Assembly: GCF_963668665.1 (NCBI RefSeq)
Contig: NZ_OY764902.1
Location: forward strand, 1,429,501-1,493,500
Source: an uncultured Anaeromusa sp.
GTDB taxonomy: Bacteria; Bacillota; Negativicutes; Anaeromusales; Anaeromusaceae
DNA: 64,000 nt
Direction of reading: 5' to 3'
In this document: piece by piece, positions 17,097 to 23,886 of the stretch
How the letters are laid out: every line of letters begins with the position of its first letter
How positions within the stretch are numbered: the stretch's first letter is position 1
Program-made: the position numbers and the translations under genes
The notes under the pieces: generated by a model
What the model saw: only the letters and a program-made list of their open reading frames with translations
What the model was told of the DNA's origin: nothing
Database searches by the model: none

Positions 17097-17162
17097 AGGA
17101 GGAGACGGCAGTTTCTTAACTCGCTGCGCTCAAACAGGCGAAACTGTTCTCCGTCTCCTCCT
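17097..17162 (+). repeat. GC-rich hairpin (family 2)
   Basis: Perfect 12-bp outer stem AGGAGGAGACGG / CCGTCTCCTCCT with an inner AGTTTC/GAAACT stem, then GTTTTT. The core CGGCAGTT...CGCTGCG...CAG.CG.AACT is shared with 9754-9812. A further small hairpin with GGAGC/GCTCC flanked by TTTTTGCG/CGCAAAAA follows at about 17164-17208. No coding role is seen. Confidence 0.65.
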
Positions 17163-17257
17163 GTTTTTGCGTCCTGCGGAGCGTCTTGCTCCAAAAAAGT
17201 CGCAAAAACAACGGCGGCTGCCATGCTTCTTCAACAACATCGCACCTTGTAACTCTC

Positions 17258-17401
17258 GTTCGAGCCCTCCCTTTACTCCATCTACTCCTGTTGGAAATTA
17301 TTGTACCCCGTAACCCTCATTCGAACCCTCCGGTTTTCCGATTCTCTTGTTCAATTTAATTCCGTCGGACCCTCTGTTTCTCTTCGCGATTCTTGTTCGA
17401 A
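17258..17401 (+). repeat. Three tandem forward copies of the CCCTCC/CTCCTGTT repeat
   Basis: Units at 17258-17292, 17319-17354 and 17363-17401, each with a CCCTCC-like start and a CTCCTGTT, CTCTTGTT or TTCTTGTT end. Together with the terminator and hairpin above they fill the 556-base gap between genes, where I see no ORF. Confidence 0.75.
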
Positions 17402-17486
17402 TTTTCGTACCCCATAGCTTTTCCGACGTTAAGCAGGACTTTATTCAGCGTGACTCGAAACTAAAATCATACAATGCCAGGAGAGG

Positions 17487-18380
17487 ATGAAGATTTTGAG
17501 AGAAGCCTATCAAGAAGATTCGCCGGAGGCCTTATGGCAGGCATGCCTGAGGTGGGTCCAGGAAAAAGATATGGATTTTCGGCTGCGCTGCAGTGACGCA
17601 AAGGTAAAAGCGGCGCAGCTTTCCTTAGCGCAGTTGGCGACGTTGCCGCTGCAGCCGCAGCCGGATGCGCAGGCGGCTGTCTTTAGCCGGTTAACGCTGC
17701 CTTTAAGCGCTGTCGCCAGGCTGATGGGTTCCACGCCGTATTTGGCGGAAGAGCTAGAAGACTGGGGCGCTAAAAGCGCCTTATGGCTGCAGACTTGCGG
17801 CATATCTAGAGGCTCCGTGCTGTTGATAGCGGACGGTTTGGCGGGAGAAGGGCCTGGCTGGGGCGTGCTGCAAGGAGCGGAAGCTTTACAGGCTACAGTG
17901 GCCACTCTTAGCGAACAGCCTTGGGAGGACATCCAGGCCTCTGGCGCAGGCGCCTGCGCCTTGACGGCGCGGCTGTTGGATGCATGGGTTGAAAGCGGAG
18001 CGGACGCCGGAATTTGCCGCAACTTTTTTTGTTTAACTTCCTCCGTGGCGGAGGAGCAGCGGCAGCGTTGGGAACAACGCTTAGGAGCGCCGGTGCATCG
18101 GCAATGGGGTCTGCCGGGTCTGCAGGCTTCGGCAGTGGCGTGGGAATGCCCGCGCCGCCAGGGCTTTCATATCGCGGCGGACTCTTTTTGGGCGGAAACG
18201 GTAGACCCTGTGACGCTGCAGGCTTTGCCGCTAGGAGAGACGGGCGAACTCGTGCTTACGGCTTTGCGGCGGCGCAGTGCGCCGGCCATTCGCATGCGTA
18301 CAGGCTGCCTAGGACGGCTCGAAGAGGGAAACTGCCGCTGCGGCAGTTCGCAGCCTAGATTTGTTTTTATTGATGAGTAG
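17487..18380 (+). CDS. Phenylacetate-CoA ligase-like protein, degenerate
   Basis: A 297-residue protein. The C-terminal third (GFHIAADSFWAETVDP, LGETGELVLTAL, CRCGSSQPRF) matches the lid-side pattern of PaaK-type acyl-CoA ligases. The N-terminal part has the weak layout of the AMP-binding domain, but the usual Ser/Thr/Gly-rich ATP loop (SSGTTG-type) is not visible. It is also much shorter than PaaK at about 430 residues. It may be a non-catalytic relative or act on a special substrate. It is followed after 10 bases by a metallo-hydrolase, so the two probably form one unit. Confidence 0.6.
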   Translation: MKILREAYQEDSPEALWQACLRWVQEKDMDFRLRCSDAKVKAAQLSLAQLATLPLQPQPDAQAAVFSRLTLPLSAVARLMGSTPYLAEELEDWGAKSALWLQTCGISRGSVLLIADGLAGEGPGWGVLQGAEALQATVATLSEQPWEDIQASGAGACALTARLLDAWVESGADAGICRNFFCLTSSVAEEQRQRWEQRLGAPVHRQWGLPGLQASAVAWECPRRQGFHIAADSFWAETVDPVTLQALPLGETGELVLTALRRRSAPAIRMRTGCLGRLEEGNCRCGSSQPRFVFIDE

Positions 18381-18390
18381 GAGGTAGGAT

Positions 18391-19233
18391 ATGAAATTAA
18401 CCGTTGTTATGGATAATATGGTTCCGTTTGGAGCTTCAAAGCCTTTTGTTGGCGAGCACGGCTATTCCTTGCTGATCGAAGCGGCGGGAAAAAGGGTGCT
18501 GCTGGATGCGGGGCAGTCGGAGGCGGTAGTGCGCAATCTTAGTTTGCTGGGCGTGCATCCGGACGAACTGGATGCCATTGTTATCAGTCATGGTCATTTC
18601 GACCATGCCGGCGGCTTGGTCAGCGTGCTGCAGCATCGCAGCCGTCCTGTGGCTGTATACGGACATAGCGGCTTATTTACAAAGCGTTATTCCGTTTCCG
18701 GCAATAAGCGCCGTTATATCGGCATTCCTAATACCCAAGAAGAGCTGAGCGGTTTAGGAGCAAAATGGCATTTGTCAGAGGAGCCGGGGGAGGTTCTGCC
18801 AGGCCTTGTGTTCAGCGGTACCGTGCCGCGGCGCACCGCCTACGAGCAAGGCGACAGCAAGCTGGTGGTTTGCGGCGGCTGCGGCGGCGACTGCCAGGAC
18901 AGCATTACGGATGACACTTCCTTATATTATCGAAACAAAAAAGGCTTGGTGGTTTTGTCCGGCTGTGCACATGCCGGGCTGGTGAATACGGTGGAGCATG
19001 GTTTTGCTGTGACTGGTACGGAGACACTACTGGGCTGGGTCGGAGGCACGCATCTGGGACCAGTAGGCGTAGAGCAGCAGACGAAGACGTTAGAGCAGAT
19101 TGAAGCGTATGCACCGCAGTTTATCGCCGCCAGCCATTGCACCGGCTTTGCAATGATGAGCGAGCTGTCGCGGCGTTTGGGCGAACGTTTTGTCAGCGGC
19201 ATGGTAGGACAGGTTATTGAGGTGCCGGAATAA
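18391..19233 (+). CDS. MBL-fold metallo-hydrolase
   Basis: A 280-residue metallo-beta-lactamase-fold protein. The metal motif SHGHFDHAGG near residue 65 is canonical HxHxDH; further ligands are likely in LSGCAHAG near residue 189 and SHCTG near residue 247. The arrangement, with VVCGGCGGDCQDSITDD before the second ligand, fits the group annotated as 7,8-dihydropterin-6-methyl-4-(beta-D-ribofuranosyl)aminobenzene-5'-phosphate synthase-like. Real substrates of most members are unknown. The ATG follows AGGAGGTAGGAT, and the gene follows the PaaK-like gene after 10 bases. Confidence 0.85.
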   Translation: MKLTVVMDNMVPFGASKPFVGEHGYSLLIEAAGKRVLLDAGQSEAVVRNLSLLGVHPDELDAIVISHGHFDHAGGLVSVLQHRSRPVAVYGHSGLFTKRYSVSGNKRRYIGIPNTQEELSGLGAKWHLSEEPGEVLPGLVFSGTVPRRTAYEQGDSKLVVCGGCGGDCQDSITDDTSLYYRNKKGLVVLSGCAHAGLVNTVEHGFAVTGTETLLGWVGGTHLGPVGVEQQTKTLEQIEAYAPQFIAASHCTGFAMMSELSRRLGERFVSGMVGQVIEVPE

Positions 19234-19349
19234 ATCGAATAGTGAAAAAATAAAACAGGTATTTGCAGGGTACTTCAAGAATTAGTAAGTAAGAAAAAAT
19301 TCTGTATTCCCGGACGGTGAAGCGTTTTAGCGTAAAGGAGGGAGTGCGT

Positions 19350-19868
19350 ATGAAAGGAGACGGTGGTTGGAGCCCCTATGTGGCTGGGGCCTTGAGCGGT
19401 CTTGTCTCGGTGGGGTCGGTCTGGTTTGTTGGTAAGTTCTTGGGAGCCTCGACAACCTTTGTGCGAACAACCGGCATGTTGGAGCAGTGGGCGGCGCCGG
19501 AGCGAGTGGCGCAAATGCCTTATTTTTTGAAAGAGCTGCCTATGATTGATTGGCAGTGGATGATGGTGCTGGGTATTGCCATCGGCGCATTTATTGCGGC
19601 TGTTTCTTCCGGCAGTTTTCGCATTCAGGCGGTGCCTTCTATGTGGGAGCGGCATTTTGGCTCGTCCATCGCCTTACGGGCGCGGGCGGCTTTTGTCGGC
19701 GGCGTTATTGCCATGTTCGGAGCGCGTTTGGCTGACGGTTGTCCCAGCGGGCACGGCCTTAGCGGCTCGCTGCAGTTGGCGGTCAGCGGTTATGTGGCGC
19801 TGGCGTGCTTTTTCCTTGGCGGTTTGTTGATGGCCAATTGGCTGTATCGGGGAGGTGGCCGGAGATGA
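19350..19868 (+). CDS. YeeE/YedE-family sulfur transporter, first half
   Basis: A 172-residue membrane protein with four predicted membrane segments. DGCPSGHGLSGSLQL near residue 132 is the conserved cysteine-containing signature of the YeeE/YedE (sulf_transp) family. TsuA-like members take up thiosulfate using such cysteines. The start is ATG 19350, seven bases after AAAGGAGGG; an upstream GTG at 19317 lacks a ribosome site. The stop overlaps the next gene (ATGA), which encodes the partner half. Confidence 0.82.
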   Translation: MKGDGGWSPYVAGALSGLVSVGSVWFVGKFLGASTTFVRTTGMLEQWAAPERVAQMPYFLKELPMIDWQWMMVLGIAIGAFIAAVSSGSFRIQAVPSMWERHFGSSIALRARAAFVGGVIAMFGARLADGCPSGHGLSGSLQLAVSGYVALACFFLGGLLMANWLYRGGGRR

Positions 19869-20392
19869 TGGAGCTGCTGTACGGGTTGTTGACCGGTATT
19901 TGTTTTGGTTTTTTCCTGCAGAAGGGCCGTGTCCTGCGCTATGACAAGCAGTTGGCGGCGCTGCGGCTGCAGGATATGACCATTGTCAAATTTATGCTGT
20001 CCCATATTGCGGTGGCCATGGTCGGCGTATATTGGCTGTATGATCTGGGTTTGGTTAAGCTGTCGGTGAAGCCGACCATTTTAGGCGGCGTTATTGTCGG
20101 CGGTTTGCTATTTGGCCTGGGCTGGGGACTTCTCGGCTATTGTCCGGGTACGTCGTTGGGGGCTTTGGGAGAGGGACGCTGGGATGCAGTATGGGGCATT
20201 TTAGGCATGCTGGCCGGCGCTGGCTTGTATGCCGAGGCTTATCCGTTTTTATCTAAGACCGTGCTGACCTGGGGCAACTACGGCAAGATTACGTGGCCCC
20301 AAGTGCTGGGCGTCAATCACTGGCTGGTGATCGTGCCGCTGCTGGCGGGGATCGGCGCGCTGTTCTGGTGGCTGGAAAAACACGAGCTATAA
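19865..20392 (+). CDS. YeeE/YedE-family sulfur transporter, second half
   Basis: A 175-residue membrane protein with about five segments and the second family signature GYCPGTSLGALGEGRWDA near residue 97. YedE-like transporters exist as one fused chain or as two half-length genes; here the halves overlap by four bases, so they very likely assemble together in the membrane. Translation is coupled; GGGGAGGTGG lies before the ATG. A strong terminator follows. The transported species (thiosulfate or another reduced sulfur or selenium compound) is not established. Confidence 0.82.
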   Translation: MMELLYGLLTGICFGFFLQKGRVLRYDKQLAALRLQDMTIVKFMLSHIAVAMVGVYWLYDLGLVKLSVKPTILGGVIVGGLLFGLGWGLLGYCPGTSLGALGEGRWDAVWGILGMLAGAGLYAEAYPFLSKTVLTWGNYGKITWPQVLGVNHWLVIVPLLAGIGALFWWLEKHEL

Positions 20393-20396
20393 TATA

Positions 20397-20441
20397 AACA
20401 GCCGCCTTGGCCATTACTGGTTGAGGCGGCTGTTTGTTTTT
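20397..20441. terminator. Terminator between YeeE pair and ftsH
   Basis: AACAGCCGCCT-type arm (20397-20408) pairs with AGGCGGCTGTT (20424-20434), followed by TTGTTTTT. Confidence 0.9.
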
Positions 20442-20451
20442 CATAGCCCTC

Positions 20452-20489
20452 TGTCGAACCCTCCCTTTACTCCCTCTCCTCCTGTTCCA
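20452..20489 (+). repeat. CCCTCC/CTCCTGTT repeat overlapping the end of ftsH
   Basis: CGAACCCTCC...ACTCCCTCTCCTCCTGTTC. Read on the minus strand, its right half encodes the last FtsH residues EQEERE and the TAA stop, so this copy overlaps a coding end. Confidence 0.75.
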
Positions 20490-22308
20490 GACTTTTCGTT
20501 TCTCCCTCCTGGGCCGCCATTTCCTTGATTTTATCGCCGGAGATAACTTCTTCCTGTTGCAGAACTTGCGCTACTTGATGCAGTACGTTATCGTGCTGGG
20601 CGAGAATGGACTGGGCGGCGCCTTGCGCTTCTTCCAGGAGAGCGCGAATTTCCTCGTCAATGGACGCAATCGTATTTGGGCTGATGTCCGTGCGGCTGGA
20701 GACGCCTCCCAACAGATAAGCTGGTGCGGCAGCATAGCGTACAGGGCCCAGACGCGCGGACATGCCGAATTCCGTCACCATGCGTCGGGCCATTTCCGTG
20801 GCGCGTTCCAAATCGTTGGCGGCGCCTGTGGAGGTTTCGCCAAAGACCAGGCATTCTGCCGCACGGCCGCCCAGCATGACGGCCAGGCGGGATTTAAGTT
20901 CTCCTTCGCCCACTAAATAGCGGTCCTCCATCGGCATTTGCATGGTGTATCCAAGGGCGCCTTTGGCCGTGGGGATAATGCTGACCTTGTGGATGGGGTC
21001 GGTGCCAGGCAAATAATACGCGGTTAGCGCGTGACCGGCTTCGTGGTAGGCCACCTTGCGGCGCACTTCGCTGGAAAGGGGTGTTTTGCGCTGCAAGCCG
21101 GCGATGATGCGCTCAATGGCCAGGTTAAAGTCTTCCATCAGGACTTCTTCCGCCTGACGGCGTACCGTTAAGAGAGCGGCTTCGTTGGCAATGTTGGCTA
21201 AATCCGCGCCGGAAAAACCGGGGGTGATTTTAGCCAGCCGCGCCAGATTTACATCTGGGCCGAGCGGCATTCGTTTGGTATGAATGTGCAGGATTTCCAG
21301 GCGCCCGGATTCTGTGGGCAAGGATACCTGGATCTGCCGGTCAAAACGGCCGGGACGGACCAAGGCGGGGTCTAAAATATCGGCGCGGTTGGTGGCGGCC
21401 ATGATAACAACGCCGGAATTGGCTTTGAAACCGTCCATCTCCGCCAGAAGTTGATTGAGCGTGTTTTCCTGTTCGCTGTTGGAGCCGATGCGGTTGAGAT
21501 TGGAGCGAGCCTGGCCGACAGCGTCGATTTCATCGATGAAGATGATACAAGGCGCTTTTTTTTGCGCTTGAGCGAAGAGATCCCGTACCCTGGCGGCGCC
21601 TACGCCGACAAACATTTCTACAAAACTAGAGCCGGTGAGAAAGAAAAAGGGCACGCCGGCTTCGCCAGCGGTGGCTTTGGCCAGCAGCGTTTTACCGGTA
21701 CCGGGCGGGCCGGTGAGCAGTACGCCCTTGGGCAGCTTGGCGCCGATGCGGTCAAAGGCTTCCGGACGTTTCAGGTAGTCGATGATTTCCCGCAACTCCA
21801 CCAAGGCTTCCTCTACGCCGCCGATATCGGAGTATTTAACGCCGATCATCTCTCCTTGGATTTCGTTGGCTTTGCTTTGGCCCAGGGCCATGGCCGTATC
21901 GGCGCCGCCCATGCGTCGCAGCAGAATATACCAGAGCAGCAGCAAGGGCAGCAGCGGCAAAATCCAACCGAATAGTGTGACTAGCGGGCTGGAGGTCTCT
22001 GTCTGGGCGGAGAAGGCGACGCCGGCCTTAAGGAGGCGGTCCGTCAGAGCCGGATCGGTGACGGGAACGACTTGAGAGTAGATGGGCCGCTTGCTGTCGG
22101 CGTCTTTTTTTAATGAGAAGCGAATGCGGTCGCTGCCGATAAAGACCTTATCTATTTCGCCAGCGTTCAGTTCCTGCAAAAAAGTATTATAGGAGACTTC
22201 CCGCTCTTTTACAGGCAGTGAAGAGAAAAGCCAATCATTGAAAAGCCATGTGAGGAGCAGGGCGGCCAAGAGAAAGGCCAGCGAAAAATAGCGTTGCTTT
22301 TTATCCAT
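20467..22308 (-). CDS. ftsH: ATP-dependent zinc metalloprotease FtsH
   Basis: A 613-residue membrane-anchored AAA+ protease that degrades damaged membrane and regulatory proteins. Membrane segments are at about residues 8-24 and 108-128. Walker A GPPGTGKT lies near residue 200, Walker [10 protein letters not shown], the second region of homology [19 protein letters not shown], and the zinc site HEAGH near residue 425. The start is ATG 22308 with AAGGAG nine bases upstream; TTG at 22314 is too close. The acidic C-terminus ends inside an interspersed repeat copy. It is not next to tilS or hpt, its common neighbours. Confidence 0.96.
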   Translation of the reverse strand: MDKKQRYFSLAFLLAALLLTWLFNDWLFSSLPVKEREVSYNTFLQELNAGEIDKVFIGSDRIRFSLKKDADSKRPIYSQVVPVTDPALTDRLLKAGVAFSAQTETSSPLVTLFGWILPLLPLLLLWYILLRRMGGADTAMALGQSKANEIQGEMIGVKYSDIGGVEEALVELREIIDYLKRPEAFDRIGAKLPKGVLLTGPPGTGKTLLAKATAGEAGVPFFFLTGSSFVEMFVGVGAARVRDLFAQAQKKAPCIIFIDEIDAVGQARSNLNRIGSNSEQENTLNQLLAEMDGFKANSGVVIMAATNRADILDPALVRPGRFDRQIQVSLPTESGRLEILHIHTKRMPLGPDVNLARLAKITPGFSGADLANIANEAALLTVRRQAEEVLMEDFNLAIERIIAGLQRKTPLSSEVRRKVAYHEAGHALTAYYLPGTDPIHKVSIIPTAKGALGYTMQMPMEDRYLVGEGELKSRLAVMLGGRAAECLVFGETSTGAANDLERATEMARRMVTEFGMSARLGPVRYAAAPAYLLGGVSSRTDISPNTIASIDEEIRALLEEAQGAAQSILAQHDNVLHQVAQVLQQEEVISGDKIKEMAAQEGETKSLEQEERE

Positions 22309-22330
22309 TCCCAACAGCTCCTTTTTCTAG

Positions 22331-22490
22331 GCGCCACTGACTTGCTCGTATCTCACGCCACGACGGTTCTTTTTTTGTCTGGCTGCGTTAAGGTAACCTT
22401 GAAAGAGCACCGCTATTCCTGCGGCCACCTTGCCTTGCCAGGCTAAAAAATTTCTCGTCGTGGCGGAGCACTCGCAAAGTCATTGGCTCC
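22331..22490. repeat. 160-bp imperfect inverted repeat upstream of ftsH
   Basis: The left arm (22331-22377, CACGCCACGACGG core) and the right arm (22445-22490, CGTCGTGGCGGAG core) are complementary over roughly 45 bases with few gaps. Between them are smaller paired segments such as AAGGTAACCTTG and CACCGC/GCGG. It fills the divergent gap between ftsH and a CdaR gene. It could be a MITE-like element or a structured ftsH leader. Confidence 0.6.
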
Positions 22491-22590
22491 CTGAGATCTA
22501 CCGTTTTAAGAATATACTTTCTCCGAGGACGGCTTCGAGTCCTGCTTGAGGCTGGTTTATACTATAATAGAGATAAAGGGGGCGGGCGGC

Positions 22591-23763
22591 GTGATTATCG
22601 ATCAGGAATTGGCGCAGCAGATTGTGGATCATCTGATGGGCATTGTGCAGCGCAATGTGAATATCATGGACTGTAACGGTATTATTCTGGCTTCCGGGCA
22701 GCCGGAACGGCTGGGGCAGTTTCATCAAGGCGGGCTTTTGGCGGCGCAGCAGCGCTATGTGGTGGAAATCGCACCTACGGAAACACAGCATTTCTTGGGG
22801 GCCTTGCCAGGGGCGATGTGGCCAATTGTGCTGAGGGATAAGGTCATCGGCGTGGTGGGCGTTACAGGCAAGCCGGAAGAGGTGCGCAGTACGGCGCAGT
22901 TGGTAAAAACGGTGACCGAGCTGATCTTGGAACGGGAAATGTTTCAGGCGGACTATCGTTCGGAACACCGCTTTCGGTCCCGTCTGGTCAAACGGCTGCT
23001 GTCGCCGGAATTAAAAGCGGGAGAGGAAGAACTGCGGACGCTGGCGGAATTGCAAGGGTATCACTTGGGCTTGCCGCGGCAGGTCTGCTTGCTGCGGTTG
23101 CGCACGGAAGCAGCCTCGTTTGTTGATGAAAAGCTGCATAATTTGGCAACCGACCGTCTGCACGAAACGGTGCTGCGCGCGGTCAACGAAAGCAACGTTT
23201 TGCAGCAGGAGGATTTGGGCCTTTTTTATAAAAAAGACGTATTTTGCATGCTCAAGGATGTGCGTTCCGGAGCAGCCGGCCGGCCTTTGCCGGAGGCGGC
23301 TGCAAAGCTGCTGACGCACTTGCAGGAAGCGCTGCCAGCCATTTCCTTTAGCATTGGCATTGGAGGGCAGACCCTAGGGGATGAAGAACTTTGGCGCTCC
23401 TATCAAGAAGCTTTATTTGCCGCAGAGCTTCCCGGGGGAGGTCTGCGCTCTATTTATGAAAAAGAAGTGCTTTTGGGCTATTTGCTGCAAAAAAGTCCAG
23501 GCCCAGGCGTGTCGTCTCTGGCGCTGCGGCCGCTAACGGAGATGTTGGAGTCGCTCAAGGACAAGGAAGAACTGCTGGAGAGCGTAGAGACGTTGCTGGC
23601 GCACAATCTCAATGTGTCTGCGGCGGCGGAGGCGCTCTATGTGCATCGCAATACGCTGCGGTTTCGTCTGGAAAAAATAAAAAAAATACTTCATTTGGAT
23701 CCGTGCCGGCATTTTCAAGATGCCGTGCTTTGCCAGTGTTTACTGGCGAAATTAAGGACTTGA
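22591..23763 (+). CDS. CdaR-family sugar-diacid transcriptional regulator
   Basis: A 390-residue regulator. Residues 1-130 form the putative sugar diacid recognition domain (QIVDHLMGIVQRNVNIMDCN, GVVGVTGKPEEVR). The C-terminus carries the CdaR/PucR-type helix-turn-helix (NLNVSAAAEALYVHRNTLRF). CdaR of E. coli activates glycerate, glucarate and galactarate genes. The start is GTG 22591 after AAAGGGGGCG; this matches the start of its paralog at 41992-43155. The neighbours here are ftsH and a sensor kinase, so its targets are not obvious; the other paralog sits beside the glycerate kinase. Confidence 0.9.
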   Translation: MIIDQELAQQIVDHLMGIVQRNVNIMDCNGIILASGQPERLGQFHQGGLLAAQQRYVVEIAPTETQHFLGALPGAMWPIVLRDKVIGVVGVTGKPEEVRSTAQLVKTVTELILEREMFQADYRSEHRFRSRLVKRLLSPELKAGEEELRTLAELQGYHLGLPRQVCLLRLRTEAASFVDEKLHNLATDRLHETVLRAVNESNVLQQEDLGLFYKKDVFCMLKDVRSGAAGRPLPEAAAKLLTHLQEALPAISFSIGIGGQTLGDEELWRSYQEALFAAELPGGGLRSIYEKEVLLGYLLQKSPGPGVSSLALRPLTEMLESLKDKEELLESVETLLAHNLNVSAAAEALYVHRNTLRFRLEKIKKILHLDPCRHFQDAVLCQCLLAKLRT

Positions 23764-23886
23764 TGATTCTTTTCTGAGTATACGCAGTAAGAGGAAGGAG
23801 TTAGGCGGAAGAAAAACGAATAAGAATATCATAAAACTTTTGTGAAATTGATTGCGTTACCTTTTATATTAAAGGAGGCGGAAGCG

